Shown: positions 45,419-57,285 of the stretch, piece after piece
Numbering within the stretch: position 1 is the first letter of the stretch
Layout: the number at the start of each line of letters is the position of its first letter
Source: Xiphydria camelus
Taxonomy: Eukaryota; Arthropoda; Insecta; Hymenoptera; Xiphydriidae
Direction of reading: 5' to 3'
Length of the DNA: 64,000 nt
NCBI GenBank assembly: GCA_963678675.1
Contig: OY783197.1
Location: 10,846,304-10,910,303, forward strand
The notes under the pieces: model-generated
Database searches by the model: none
Seen by the model: only the letters and a program-made list of their open reading frames with translations
What the model was told of the DNA's origin: nothing
Translations under genes and position numbers: made by a program

Positions 45419-45510
45419 GGTCTATGGGCTCATCGGGCGTGAAAATCAATCGCGACGGCTTGTCATGATCACCGATGACCGATGAAAAATCACGAAGTCT
45501 GTGGCCGGCT

Positions 45511-46280
45511 TAATGAGATCTTCATTTCTCAGTAACTAAGACGTTTCCAATTACAACATTAATAATAATAATATACAAATATAACTTCGGACAAGTGCTT
45601 TCAATCGAATCTACTTGGAGTCAAATCGATGAACGGGTATGTTAGATATGTCTCTTCGAAGATGAGTCTTGCTAATCTATAAGAAACGTCATCACAGTCT
45701 CCGTCTCCATATGTACACGCTGCGACACGGATTCTATCGCTGGTAACTTTCTAATATTATCTTATACTACACGGAAATAGTACTTTTTAGAAGAAACAAT
45801 TTATAAAGTTTTCATATTACGTAAATTATGTTCCTAATGGGAGTAGGAATAAATCCCCAAGAAGTTCCCATGTGGCCGATGTCAGCAACATCCCTTATTA
45901 TGCAAAATACCACCCCCGGATGGTACATTGTGCCGGTTTTTCTCAATTTCCTCGTAAACCGTTGTTCAAACGTAAAAAATGTATAGAACTAAAAATGTTC
46001 GCATTAAATTTTACATAAAAACTGTTCTATAAGCATTTTAGATAATCCTCTCTGAATTTCCGCAAATAACGTTCAAAGTTAGGTGTAGTTTTTAGCATGT
46101 CTTGTGTTGTTCCTGTGATACATTTATTTGTACTGAAAGCAGCGCCACCGCGGCATAGTGGTTCAGCTTAAAGAGAAAGCGGCCATAAATTGAATTCTGC
46201 AAAAGTATTAATAGCGGCTGGAATCCTCCTAGGAACCTAAATAACACCTCAGTCTATATTTTCCCAGAATTTCAGGTAGG
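45511..46280. other. No recognisable gene; possible 5' part of first Transib element
   Basis: The left terminus of the plus-strand Transib element should lie here but I did not find a CACTA-CACAGTG junction. A fragment at 45718-45750 resembles the end of the MITE at 8759. Confidence 0.3.
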
Positions 46281-46890
46281 TAAAATGTCCCGTAAGCGTT
46301 CTATGTGCCCGCAAATGCGACTATTCTACAGCAAAGTGTCGATGCGATTGTATCGGAGAGCTTTTATCAAGTTTTAATAAATCAGTGTGGTTACGAAACA
46401 TGTGTTACAAAAACGGAAATTTGCAAGAAAGTTTTTCAAGGTATGTACTTTCAAATTATGTAAACTTTTAAGAGAATTTGAGTGGATTTGTGGCGTAAAA
46501 AAATTACTTGCTAAGTCGAGTTGTATTTAAAATTTTGGTAATTCGTTTAGCTTCATGTTGAGTTATAAAAAAATCCCCCAATATCCCCGCTTTGAAAAAA
46601 TAACCAAAACGTAGCGTTAACATTTCTTTTAAACATATCAAAAAATTATAGGCGATTTCAAGTGAATTTTTGAAAAATTCCAGTTTTTCTGAGGCTATGC
46701 GCAGGTTTTTCCAAAACTTTTAAAATGTGTGTAGAAAATAAGACTTCCCATTGTCTATTTTGTCACCGGAATGCTGAAGTTTCAGATTAAATCTATAATT
46801 AATTGTAATTGTAATTGCTTTTCAGATCAAAATGTTCATGAGAAGGCAGCTTTTCAACATTTTATATGAAAATAAGGGCAATATATATAT

Positions 46891-48995
46891 ATGGCCCGGT
46901 CTGAACGAATGCAATGTCTTATCAATCATTTGGTAAGATACGATGGAATAAAAGATGATGAGAATGCAGTATCTCGTTTGAAGTTAATAACGTCCCGTTT
47001 CTGTTCAAAACTCTTTAACAAGCTTGATGGTTGTTGCAAAAAAGCTGAGTTATTTTTAAAGAAAAATGAGGAATGGCTTAACGCTGTGGAAACAACATTT
47101 AACGAAGTACTACAACCGCACTCAAGTACTCCGAGGGAAGGACGAAAAAGTCGTGGCCGTCCAAGTTTGAAGTTTGCAGAAAGCAGCGAGAGAACAAAAT
47201 GGCGAAAGAGTGAAAAGCTTGCAGAAAAGTATGAAGCGGAAGAACTTACTGCAGCTGCAGCTAGAAGCCTCAAAGAAAAAGGAAAAGAAGTTACGGCAAA
47301 GCTTGTATCAGAAGCACTTTTAACTACTCCATCTCGAGCCTCCAAAATAAGAGAAGCTTATGAAACTTATCAGAAACAAAAAGAAGTTATTCCCCTTACA
47401 CACACACACACCTGATCAAGGTCTTTCGGTGATGATAGAAGCCAAAGATAGTAAGCATTCTTACTTAATCCATAGGCAAGCTGCCAAGGCGCAGAAAATG
47501 CCGATATTTACCCGTCATACCATAAAATTCTGGAAGCAAAGAGCGTTGTGTTACCCGCAAAAAAAAGGTCAGATTGTTACAGAAACTTCGGCTGAAATAC
47601 TGATGCAGGATCCACTAGATCACACAGTTGGGCGTATTTTAGAAACTCAAGAATCTGTTCTTTTTATAATTTCCGCTGATATGCCCAAGAATATGATGTT
47701 ATTAGTAAAGTGAGGTTTTGATGGAAGCTCGGGGCATTCCCAATACAAACAATTGATTACTGAAGCAGGCCTTGGCGAGGGCGATTTATTTTTGTCCTCG
47801 TTAGTCCCAATACAACTTTTTATTGAGAAATCTGGAGTAGAAAAGTTAATTATATGGCAAAACCCCCGCCCATCGTCTACTCGTTTCTGCAGGCCAATAA
47901 TGTTTCAATTCAAAAAAGAAACCAAATAATTGATAAAAGTGGAAATAAAATATATAAACGAGCAAATAAGCAAACTTGGGCCAACAATATATTTATTTGG
48001 AAATGAAGAAATTGTCGTTTCTTATACATGCACAATGTCGATGATAGATGGGGTAAAGTATGCAATGCCATTACAGAAACATCGTCAGCGCAAATCTGCT
48101 ACATATGTCATGCAAGCCCTAAAGAAATTAATGATATTGAAGGCTTTTTAAAGAAAAAAATTAATGTTGGCACTTTGAATTTTGGCTTATCCAGTTTACA
48201 TGCTTGGATACGATTTTTTGAATGCCTATTACATATTTCGTATAGACTAGAATTGAAAACTTGGCAAGTTCATGGAAAAAAGAATAAAATAATTTTTGAG
48301 GAGAAGAATAGGGAAATCCAACGAAACTTCAGGGAAAGAATAGGTTTGCTTGTAGATGTACCAAAGCCTGGGGGAAGTGGTACTACAAACGACGGAAATA
48401 CGGCGAGGAGATTTTCTTCTAATTCGTCATTATCGGCATCTATTACGGGTATAGATGAACAAGTTATTAGAAGATTTGGGGTGGTATTAAATACCATATC
48501 TTGTGGATATGCTGTTAATGTGGATGCATTTAGCGAATATGCCTTAAACATCACTAAATTATTTGTGGAAAAGTATCCGTGGTACTTTATGCCCGCAACC
48601 GTCCACAAAATGTTGATACATGGAGCAGCAATTATTAAAGAGGCCATATTACCAATTGGGCAATTGTCCGAAGAAGCTTAAGAGTCAAGAAATACAGATT
48701 TAAAGAAGTTCCGGAAAAGCAACACAAGAAAAACTTCCCGTGTTTTAGGAAACCAAGACCTACTTAACAGATTATTGATTACCTCTGATCCCTTCACCTC
48801 TTCCCTACGTAAGTTACCCCCAAGAAAAATTCTTTTATCTCTGCTGACGTTCTGGTATTGTTAGAAGAACACCAACAAGTACCACCACAAGAACTTGAGA
48901 TTCCTGAGTCACCGGTTAGTAGTCTAAATGAAGCTAGTGACGATTCTTCATCTGACGACGCAGACAGTGACAGCGACCTAGAGTTTGAAGAATAA
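46891..48995 (+). pseudogene. RAG1-like (Transib) transposase, copy 1, broken
   Basis: Start at MARSERMQ is by alignment with the copy at 53446-51182; upstream exons are unclear. Blocks: GRPSLKFAESSERTKWRK, TTPSRASKIREAYE, GFDGSSGHSQYKQ (first Asp), PRPSSTRFCRP, MIDG (second Asp), CYICHASP (C-x2-C), SSLHAWIRFFECLLH, NDGNTARRF, TVHKMLIH (H-x4-H), LPIGQLSEEA. Acidic C-tail. Breaks: frameshift in a CA repeat (47396-47412), TGA replacing Trp at 47711, TAA near 47926, frameshift near 48045, TAA at 48679 removing the catalytic Glu context, frameshift near 48830. Confidence 0.82.
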
Positions 48996-49689
48996 TTTTG
49001 TATACGTATTGAACATTTTTTGTAATCGTTAATTTAAATAATAATTAGTCTTGAACTGTTATCGTTGCCTCATTATTTCAAACACCTTTTTTTTACACTT
49101 TCATTTCCATTATTACAATTTTAACGCCCCTAACTCACCCCCTGTTGACCTAAGTATGTTTAATTAGTTTGTCAATACATTTCAGATAATATTCTATATG
49201 TTGCCGAAGTTTCAGATTTTTGTTTACTATTTTTTTGTTAATTTCACCTCCTCAACTCACCCTCTGTTGTCCTTAGATTTTTTAAATATTTTTCCAATAA
49301 GTCTCAGATTATTTTCTATAATTTACGAAAATACCAGATTGTTTCAATTTTTGCAAGTTTTCACCCCCTCACCACACCCCCTGTCACCCCAAAATATTTT
49401 TAAGTATTTTTTTCGTAAAAGTATAGAGAATTTGGAATACGAGAGCAGAGTTTTAGATTTTTGACCGTTTTCAACTAATTCCGATAAACGATGCATTGTT
49501 TGTCGGAACAGTAACAAATGAAAATAATTCTTCAGGCGACAAATGGCGACTATATTTTTATTATAATTTTACAGTAGATTATAGTAGACACTCTAGTCTA
49601 CAAAATACAATAACACTGCCTTTGAAACTTCATGAAACTTTTTTTGCAATTTAACAAAAACATATTTAAATACACATGCCATTTTTGAG

Positions 49690-49847
49690 AAACCTTTCCT
49701 CCATATTGGATCCGTCATATTGTTTTTCGAAATTTTAACTTTGGATTCGTAGTCAGCGACCCCAAACATCCCTAAGTACTCAATTTTACCTCGAATAATA
49801 GACGTTTTCGAATTTTGATCAGCTTTTCGGGATTTCGTCCCACTGTG
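49690..49847. mobile_element. 3' end of Transib element copy 1
   Basis: Minus strand from 49847: CACAGTG, 23-bp spacer, CAAAATTCG, aligning base for base with the left end of the other element (50472). Next to it lies one diverged copy of the satellite. Flank CACTA (49848-49852) is the expected 5-bp duplication, but its partner was not found. 48996-49690 is AT-rich 3' sequence with no gene. Confidence 0.7.
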
Positions 49848-50466
49848 CACTATGCGGTACTGATTTCAGGATCAATTGTACTGACGCGGGAAATTCAAAT
49901 AACTTGTAATTAAAAAATAAAACCTTCCTTTATAAAAACATCTATAATTATTCATATAAACAAAAATAAAAATACCTATTCCAATCAGTAAAAATCAATC
50001 AAAAATAGTGATAATCATTACTATGATTGTTAAATTATAATTATTTTCCACCACGTTATTGAACTATGAAGTCTAAATCATATATTTTCTTTTTTATAGT
50101 AGATATATTTACTTCGGAATCAAATTGAAATTACCTTTCCCAGTTCGAACAGATGTAGTAGGTGTAGTGTTATCATCAGAAAGGTCGCATTCTGTGTCAT
50201 TAGTTTTTTTATATTGTAAACTTTAAGTTTACACGTATTGAAAAGTTTATCTGCAGGAGATATTTTATCATTCGAAAGAGAATTGCAGATAATTCCTTCG
50301 CTTTTTCTTCTGTCACAATTATTATTTGTCTCTTACAACGAAGTTTCTGAAAGAACCTTTCACACCCAATACACTGAAAAATATAAATATTTGACAAATT
50401 ATTATATTATATGTAAATAGTGAAGAATCTTAATCGTAAGATCCCGGAATAACTCACCATTGCGAC
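49848..50466. other. AT-rich spacer between two Transib elements
   Basis: No gene or repeat that I can support. The short open frames on both strands have no recognisable motif. Confidence 0.4.
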
Positions 50467-50519
50467 CGATGCACAGTGGGGCCAAAGACCGGTTTACTTG
50501 GCCAAAATTCGAAAAGTGT

Positions 50520-50960
50520 ATTAATCGAGGTGAAATTGAGTACTTAGGGGTTTTTGGGGTCGCTGATTACGAATCCAAAGTCGAAAGTTTGAAAAACAAT
50601 ATGGCGGATCAAATATGGCGGAAAGGTATCTCAAAAATTGATAGAATCTGTGTGAAATTGAGTACTCGGAGGTTTTTGGGGTCGCTGATTACGAATCCAA
50701 AGTCGAAAGTTTGAAAAACAATATGGCGGATCAAATATGGCGGAACGGTAGCTCAAAAATTGATTGAATCTGTGTGAAATTGAGTACTCGGGGGTTTTTA
50801 GGATCGCTGATTACGAATCCAAAGTCGAAAGTTCAAAAAACAATATGGCGGATCAAATATGGCGGAAAGGTATCTCAAAAATGGATCGAATCTGTGTGAA
50901 ATTGAGTACTCGGGGGTTTTTGGGGTCGCTGATTACGAATCCGAAGTCGAAATTTCAATA
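50520..50960. repeat. ~121-bp tandem satellite, four copies
   Basis: Unit with GGTCGCTGATTACGAATCC, AATATGGCGGATC and TGAAATTGAGTACTCGGGGG. Lies directly inside the 3' end of Transib copy 2. The frames of 71-84 codons over it are repeat translations. Confidence 0.88.
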
Positions 50961-51181
50961 TCCGCGTTCCCCTCCTTAACTTATCGTAGATGATAAACAT
51001 AAATATATTTTTAAGAATTGATAGCATGTTAAAATGGTGGTACAGGGTGATAAATTAAATATTACTAATTGTGTTTAGACTTGCTAAAATGTTAAAAAAA
51101 AACACGAGGTTTGAGGTTTTCTGTGGGTGTATTTATGAAACAAAACTTATTTATCAAATAGGTAGGTACTACAAATCGTGA

Positions 51182-53446
51182 CTAATTCTCATCTGAATCT
51201 TCGGAGTCAGATGTGTTGTCACTTTCGGTTTCTGTTTGTTCTTCATCCTCCGTGTATTGTTGCGTTAGATCAGGTTCCTCTAAAAGATCTGTAACTGATT
51301 TGCTTAACGTAGATCTTTTTGGACTAATTTCCGTGAAGATGTTATTAATGGGTCTGACACTAATAAATGATTGAAGACGTCACGCATTGTTTGTTCACGC
51401 GAAAATTTTCTTGAGTGTCCCTCTCTATATTTCCGAATGTCTTTATTGCGAGCTTCCTGCGCTTCTTCGCTAAGTTGACCAATAGGAAGAATAGCTGACT
51501 TAATAACTTCAGGGCCGTGAATCAATATCTTATGCACTGTTGTGGGCATGGGATATCATGGATATAGGTTAACATATAACTGTGGGGTTTCTCGACAGTG
51601 AGCTTTGCATTTGTCAATGTTAATTTTATAACCACTAGCCATAACCTGTACAATCACTTTAGATTTAATTATTAATTGCGCATCAATGCCTGTTATAGTC
51701 GATGACAGTTCAGAATTTTGAAAAAATCTTCGTGCTGTGTTCCCATCATTACTGCTTCCGAATCCAGGTTTTGGCTTGTCCACTACCAATCCCATTTTAT
51801 TTTTAAATTCGGCTTGAATTTTCTTTTTAGTTTCAAGAACTATAGTTTTGTCCTGTTCGCTTCTACTTTGCCATTTCTTTATTGGCAACTTGTATGCCAA
51901 GTGCAATAACACTCAAGAAAGCGGATCCAAACATGGAGCGTAGATAAACCAAATTTGAAATTGGTTTCATCAACGGTTCTTGCATATACCAAATTAAGGT
52001 TGTTAAAGTCTTTGGATGTAGCTTTACACAGATAGCATCTCAAGGTAGATGTTGTTTCAGTAGCTGCATTGCAGACTTTACCATCAGTCATTGTAAAATG
52101 TAGTGAATGCTTGATTTCAAAAGTACCATTATTTAATTCATAGGGAGTGTTCACAAGATTTTCAATTTGTTTTCCTATATATGTCACTTCTGCTTTGGTC
52201 ACTTCTGTTGTCTCGTGAATGAATTGTAACCGTAGAGGACGACAGAATCGAGGTGAAGACGGACGAGGGTTTTTCCAAATGATCTTCCCATTTTCAGTCA
52301 ACAGCTGCAAAGGCACCAATGATGTTAGGAAGACATTACTATCTGATTGCGATTCTTTTGCGAATTTTTGCTTATATTCACTGTGGCCTGCACTGCCATC
52401 ACATCCCCATTTTGATATTAATGTTAATAGTTGTGGTTGTGCGTCTTGTTTACGTAAACTTGAGAGGACTTCTTCTTGCAAAAACATGATTCTTGTTGCG
52501 GTATGGTTTAATAACGCTTGCAATGATACCTCCGCTTTATCTTCTGTTACCATTATGTTTTCTGGGTAACATTCCTTTTTAGCCCTTTGTAATGTTTTGT
52601 ACAGAGGATACTTGTCTTCAGCTAATTCTCTTATTAAATTATATTGATGCCTTGTCAGTTTTGCTTCAATAAAAACAGACAAAGCTTTATTGGACGCCAC
52701 CTTATCATCTGCAGTCTGTTGAAAGAATCTGTAGGCTTTCTTATATTTTGAAGCTCATGTCGGAGTTGTAGTTAATACTTCCTTAATAACTGAAGCTGCA
52801 TCTCTTTTACCTTCCGTCCAAAGCCTCACACCAGCTGCAAATGCTAATTCTTCTGTAGGCACACTTGTTCTTAAAGTTTCTGTCTTTCGGCGTTTTGACC
52901 GTTCACTGCTTCCATGAAATGGAACTTCAGGTCGGCCACGATGTGTTGGTTGAATTTGTCGTACAAGCACTATGGTTTTCTGTAGCCACTCTTGATTGGT
53001 CCGTTGCAGTCTGTCCTTCTTTCGTTGAGCTTTATTCCATCTCGTAATAAATTGGTGTCTGAATATGGAGAAAACAGCACAAACCGACTTCTCTTGTATT
53101 TTTGAACAATGGAATGTTTCCACAAGATGGTCCCTTAAACGGTTGCACTTGTCAGAAATAGATGTATCATCAAATCCCAGTAATATATTAACGAGATCCA
53201 TGTTGGAATATAAAAGGGATTGATCGCCAGATCCTAAAAAGAAAGATATAGGTACCATTGAAATACAATTGTGAATGAAGGGTTTTTTTTATATAAGGTA
53301 CAAATGATAACGAATATTCAAAAAAAATTACACTGTAATTCGGCTTAGAACCTAACTAAAAATGTTAAGAATTATTTTCTAAAACTACATTATTATCAAA
53401 TGTATTATATGACTTAAAACCACTTACTACCAGGTATAGAATCCAT
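51182..53446 (-). pseudogene. RAG1-like (Transib) transposase, copy 2
   Basis: Exon 1 (53446-53428, MDSIPG...) ends at GTAAGT; exon 2 starts 53233 after TTTCTTTTTAG. Key residues by comparison with RAG1: WGCDGSAG (Asp600 equivalent), TMTDGK (Asp708; 16 residues before CYLC versus 19 in RAG1), CYLC (zinc pair), NDGNTARRFF, TVHKILIHGPEVI (the two zinc His, H-x4-H), GQLSEEAQEARNK (Glu962). All are present. Breaks: CGA-to-TGA at about 52755, a one-base deletion near 51905, TGG-to-TGA near 51558 and a frameshift near 51330. Acidic tail ends at 51182. Confidence 0.88.
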
Positions 53447-53449
53447 GTT

Positions 53450-53945
53450 AACCCATTTGCATCCAAGCGCGGAATATTCCACGAGCCGCGACTGCACTGT
53501 TAACCTCTTAGGCACGGCTGAATTTTTCGCGGTGCTGTTTCTCTGTACGGCAGAGTTCAACGCGTTCTGAACTGAGAATGACTACGAGAACGTTTTCTCG
53601 AAGAAAGGACTTTTCGAAAATGTTTATGATTACAAATTCCCAAGAACGGTACAATCAAGGCGGCCGGGCCGGCCGGTTGTTCTCTCCAGATGTGTCCAAA
53701 GCTTTCCTACCCCGAACGCATGCATTCCTGCAGTTTATTGCCACGTCCCTACTCATACTTTTAGGCTGGTCAATGCAAACTCAAAACGTTCGTTGTACAT
53801 TACCAAAATGTTCTTACATTATATTACAACGAAGTGCATAATTTGGTATTTTTACCAAGATTTGAAGAAGCCAGCAAATAAGTAATTCTATTATTATCTA
53901 TACTTATAGTAATATTCCCGTATATGAAGATGTTCAGTGTGTATA
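53450..53945. other. 5' region of Transib copy 2, GC-rich patch
   Basis: Contains TTAACCTCTTAGGCACGGC (53499) and a GGCCGGGCCGGCCGG patch. An 87-codon plus frame has no recognisable motif. May be another insertion. Confidence 0.3.
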
Positions 53946-53949
53946 TTAA

Positions 53950-54247
53950 CCCTTTCGCTCACGGTGTCCACAAATGTGGACATGTAGATTAATGTATATA
54001 TAAGGTCATAAATTAGAATTTTTACCGTTTGTTCACAAGAAGTACATTCGTGGACATTGTAACGAATGTATAAGACATATATAGCCATACAAATTAAAAA
54101 TTAAATTTATAAATAAACAAAAAAAATTAAATTTATGAAAAAAAAATTTTTTTTTTATCAGAAAAATTAAAATTTAAAGCATCGAACAGCTGGAATATAC
54201 ATTATCAATTATATAGCTGTAAAAATAAAAATTCGTGAGTGAAAGGG
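53950..54247. mobile_element. piggyBac-like MITE
   Basis: CCCTTTCGCTCACGG and CCCTTTCACTCACGA (inverted), TTAA at 53946-53949 and 54248-54251. Contains paired GTCCACAAATGTGGAC / GTCCACGAATGTAC words. Non-coding. Confidence 0.8.
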
Positions 54248-54251
54248 TTAA

Positions 54252-55127
54252 GAAGATCAGTGTATTCTAAACAAGTTTTAATTTCTTTGTGAAAATCTTG
54301 AGTAAGTGTTGTCAATCTGTGTTTAAATTTAACAAATCCAGGTTTTAAAAACCATCTAATTTTGTTTTTTAAACTAAAATTTAGTTTAATTTAACATTGA
54401 AAAGTAGTTTGACATGTTATCATTTCAATATTTGTCGAAGGAAGTGTAAAAACAACGCTAATCTCCTCATTTGAACTTAACCAGCGTAAGTCGCATTTGC
54501 TGTCGACAAATTTTTAAATAAATAATTTTTAAATAAATAATAAAATAACTATAAAACTTCGGAATAATTCATTGCAGATGTTTCCTGTAAAAAATGTCCG
54601 AAAACCGCCTTCATTTCTAAGCTATCACACTAGAGTCCCAATTTAATCTTTAATAATTAATATTTTCAATTGGCGCAAATATGCGCAGACTTTTCTTGAA
54701 CATTCTCAAGAACCGTCCCCTTTATTACCAAAATACATTAAAACCTTAGCTTAATAGCGCTTAGAACCTAACTTTCATCCTACATATTTATAACGATATG
54801 TGAAACGTTTACTCAATATTTAACCACTTGTTGCACATGTTCCGATTTTCAAATTTGCCATATGAAATTATAGAAAGTATAGGTAAAGCCTCCATAACAA
54901 AATTAACTACTAATTACCACTACTACTAATTACAATTTTTTTTTACCACCACTTTCTTTGCTTCCTAAATATACTGCGACGAAGAGTCTATAAATTATAC
55001 AACTTTCGATTAATCTGACAAAGAGTGACGCGCTTCCCCCGCCTTTTTCTTAACGGCATATAATGCAGGAGACTCTAAACTACAGTCTCCAAGAAAAGTA
55101 ATTACATTTTTGCAATTTTTAATTTTT
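54252..55127. other. AT-rich 5' untranslated part of Transib copy 2
   Basis: No gene or repeat recognised between the MITE and the right RSS-like end. Confidence 0.4.
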
Positions 55128-55217
55128 GGATTTTGGCCAGCTATTCCTGCATTTGGCCCCACTGTGCGATGGCGGGATTAACTCTAGATTAGTGCTTTAC
55201 TTAAATCGCGATGATAA

Positions 55218-55818
55218 CACAGGTTTACAAAAAAAAAAAGTCCGGACTATTTGACCGGACCATGGTATTCTGAGGTATTTTTGCGTCCTGAATCCGATCC
55301 CGAGGTCATCTGAGCCACATCACGTCAGAAAAATGAGATTTGGAAATAAATAAATAAGGAAATGGGACTGCCCTGAGCAGCACCCAGAGCATGACTCCAA
55401 GGTTCTAAGGCCATTAGGGTCAGTGCTGGGTCCACTGTCAATATGTCACAGTGAACGGATCGCCGGAATTGGATGCCTTGACAGGGAGATCGTAATCCGC
55501 GAGATACAACGATCATGGCAACATTTTATCCACTGGGGTGGTTCTGTAATAGTCCCGGTCGAGATTTAGGACTCCATTCCAATGTTTGGAAGGTATTCAA
55601 GACCTAAACAGCTACCCTCCAACTCAACAGGTCGCTTGAGAAATTGTCCCGGGTCCAGTTCCAAAAAATGGTCATTTTAACCTCTAAATGACCTTGAAAT
55701 CTCGTTTTCCTGACGTGATGGGGCTCAGATGACCTCGGGATCGGATTCAGGACGCAAAAATACCTCGGAATACCATGGTCCGGTCAAATAGTCCGGACTT
55801 TTTTTTTGTAAACCTGTG
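55218..55818. mobile_element. TIR element with TAA target (CACAGGTTTACAA ends)
   Basis: CACAGGTTTACAAAAAAAAA and inverse; TAA at 55215-55217 and 55819-55821. Arms of ~130 bp include AGTCCGGACTATTTGACCGG. 601 bp, non-coding; Harbinger-like by its target only. It starts with CACAG but lacks a 5-bp duplication, so it is not grouped with Transib. Confidence 0.8.
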
Positions 55819-57285
55819 TAATTCATACGTCCGCTTATTGTGCGATGGAAATCATGGATTATCAGGGATAGAAAGTCACTACCTTCACACCGTCTTACTA
55901 TTACTGTTAGATTTATATTATCGACTCGCATTGTATCGACACATGCGAGTGTGCAAACGGCAAAAGAAGGGTCGGTTGTTGTCTTCATATACATTAAATT
56001 ATTTATTATTTGTCATTTACGCGATATGAAACAAATCTGCAGAAACATTAAGCAAACTATTCCACAAAGAAAATATTCAACCCACAATAAATCACGAGTG
56101 ATGAAGATTAAAACAAAGCTTCAATGTCAGTACCTTTAATTTGATTTAATTTCGAATTATATGTACATAATATATTACAAGTAGTAAATTGAGGGCCTTG
56201 GAATAAAAGAGGTACAAGTGACTTTTTTATATACCGACTTAAGTGCAGATTAAGGTTATTTGGATTTTAAAAATTCAGGATCTGTGCATGCGATCTCATG
56301 TGATAGATGGAGCTCAAAGCAGGAAACCTTTTTATACTAAATAAATTGGCACATAATAGTCCATGGAATAGATACATTTTACCTTGTATGAAATGAGGTA
56401 GTTCTGATTTTTTGATATGTTGTATGTGATGAAGTCATAATGACAAATCCGAGTTATCGACCTCGGAAGCCCTCCGGATCATTGTTAAATACTTGAACAA
56501 TCGCTAAATTTGAGGACTTTTTCAGTTTTTGTCAATTTGACCACACAGGACTAATGTTACGGCAAAATCATTATACACAATTTTAAAGCCAATAAAATTT
56601 GCAATAAAATGAGATAAATTTGGTCTTCATAGACCAAATAGTTTATAAGATACAGCAATTCAAAGTTTTGCAAAATTTCCAGAAAAAGGAAAGTTTAGTT
56701 TTTTTTTCAGTTTTTGTCAATATTGACCACTATAAGGACCCATTTAACGGCAAAAGTTATTATATTATATTATTAAGAAGGACTTTCAACAATACGAGAC
56801 TAATTTGGTTTATTTAGACCTAATAGTTCTTGAGATACAGCTGTCCAAAATTGATGAGATTTAGTAAGCAAGTATTAAAAGGATGGTTTGTAAAATGAAG
56901 TACGGCCATTAACGAAATCAGCATTATAGTTTATTTAAAAAGCCATTGTAGTAAATATAAAATTATTACTTCCAATTTTGGTTGTAATATGAAGCACCTC
57001 ATTGTATATAATCAGTACTGCGTGAGAAATTGTTATTTTTTACAACCACGGTCTCCATATACGTTTTCAGCGAGTTTGGTATTACAGAATCCACATCCTG
57101 CAAAAAATCATGTGAGAGAGGGCGGGTATTTTTTTGTGTTGTACACTTGAGAGCGAATATCCTCCCGGATAATATCAGCTGCTGCTTTAACCACCCGGAG
57201 TCGCTCTTCTTGTGGATCTGATTTCTGTTCAGCGTATCAGGCATCTGATATAACTTTGTATCCAGTATTTTTGAAGCAAACAATT

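Larger units (their letters stand above)
43154..45510. mobile_element. Harbinger-like element with MADF gene fragment
   Basis: Ends AGCCGGCCACAGA and inverse with long arms (GTGATTTTTCATCGGTCATC). Flanks TCA and TAA, one change apart, suit a TWA target. MADF proteins accompany PIF/Harbinger transposons in insects. Most of the interior is a later insertion (43286-45030). Confidence 0.65.
50472..55166. mobile_element. Transib element copy 2, complete ends, RAG1-like gene on minus
   Basis: CGATG duplicated at 50467-50471 and 55167-55171. Left end: CACAGTG, 23-bp spacer, CCAAAATTC (50502-50510). Right end, minus: CACAGTG (55166-55160), 23-bp spacer, CCAAAATCC (55136-55128). Both ends and the 5-bp duplication are diagnostic of Transib. 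Total 4695 bp. The 5' region holds a later TTAA MITE (53950-54247). Confidence 0.92.

Noticed and set aside
45949..45955. CACAATG on minus, the canonical Transib heptamer
   Set aside because: No A-rich nonamer at the right distance, no TIR partner and no 5-bp duplication.
45600..46300. Left terminus of the first Transib element
   Set aside because: The right flank CACTA predicts CACTA followed by CACAGTG; no such junction is present in this stretch.
55218..55818. Another Transib element because it starts CACAGG
   Set aside because: Target duplication is 3 bp (TAA), and there is no spacer-nonamer arrangement.
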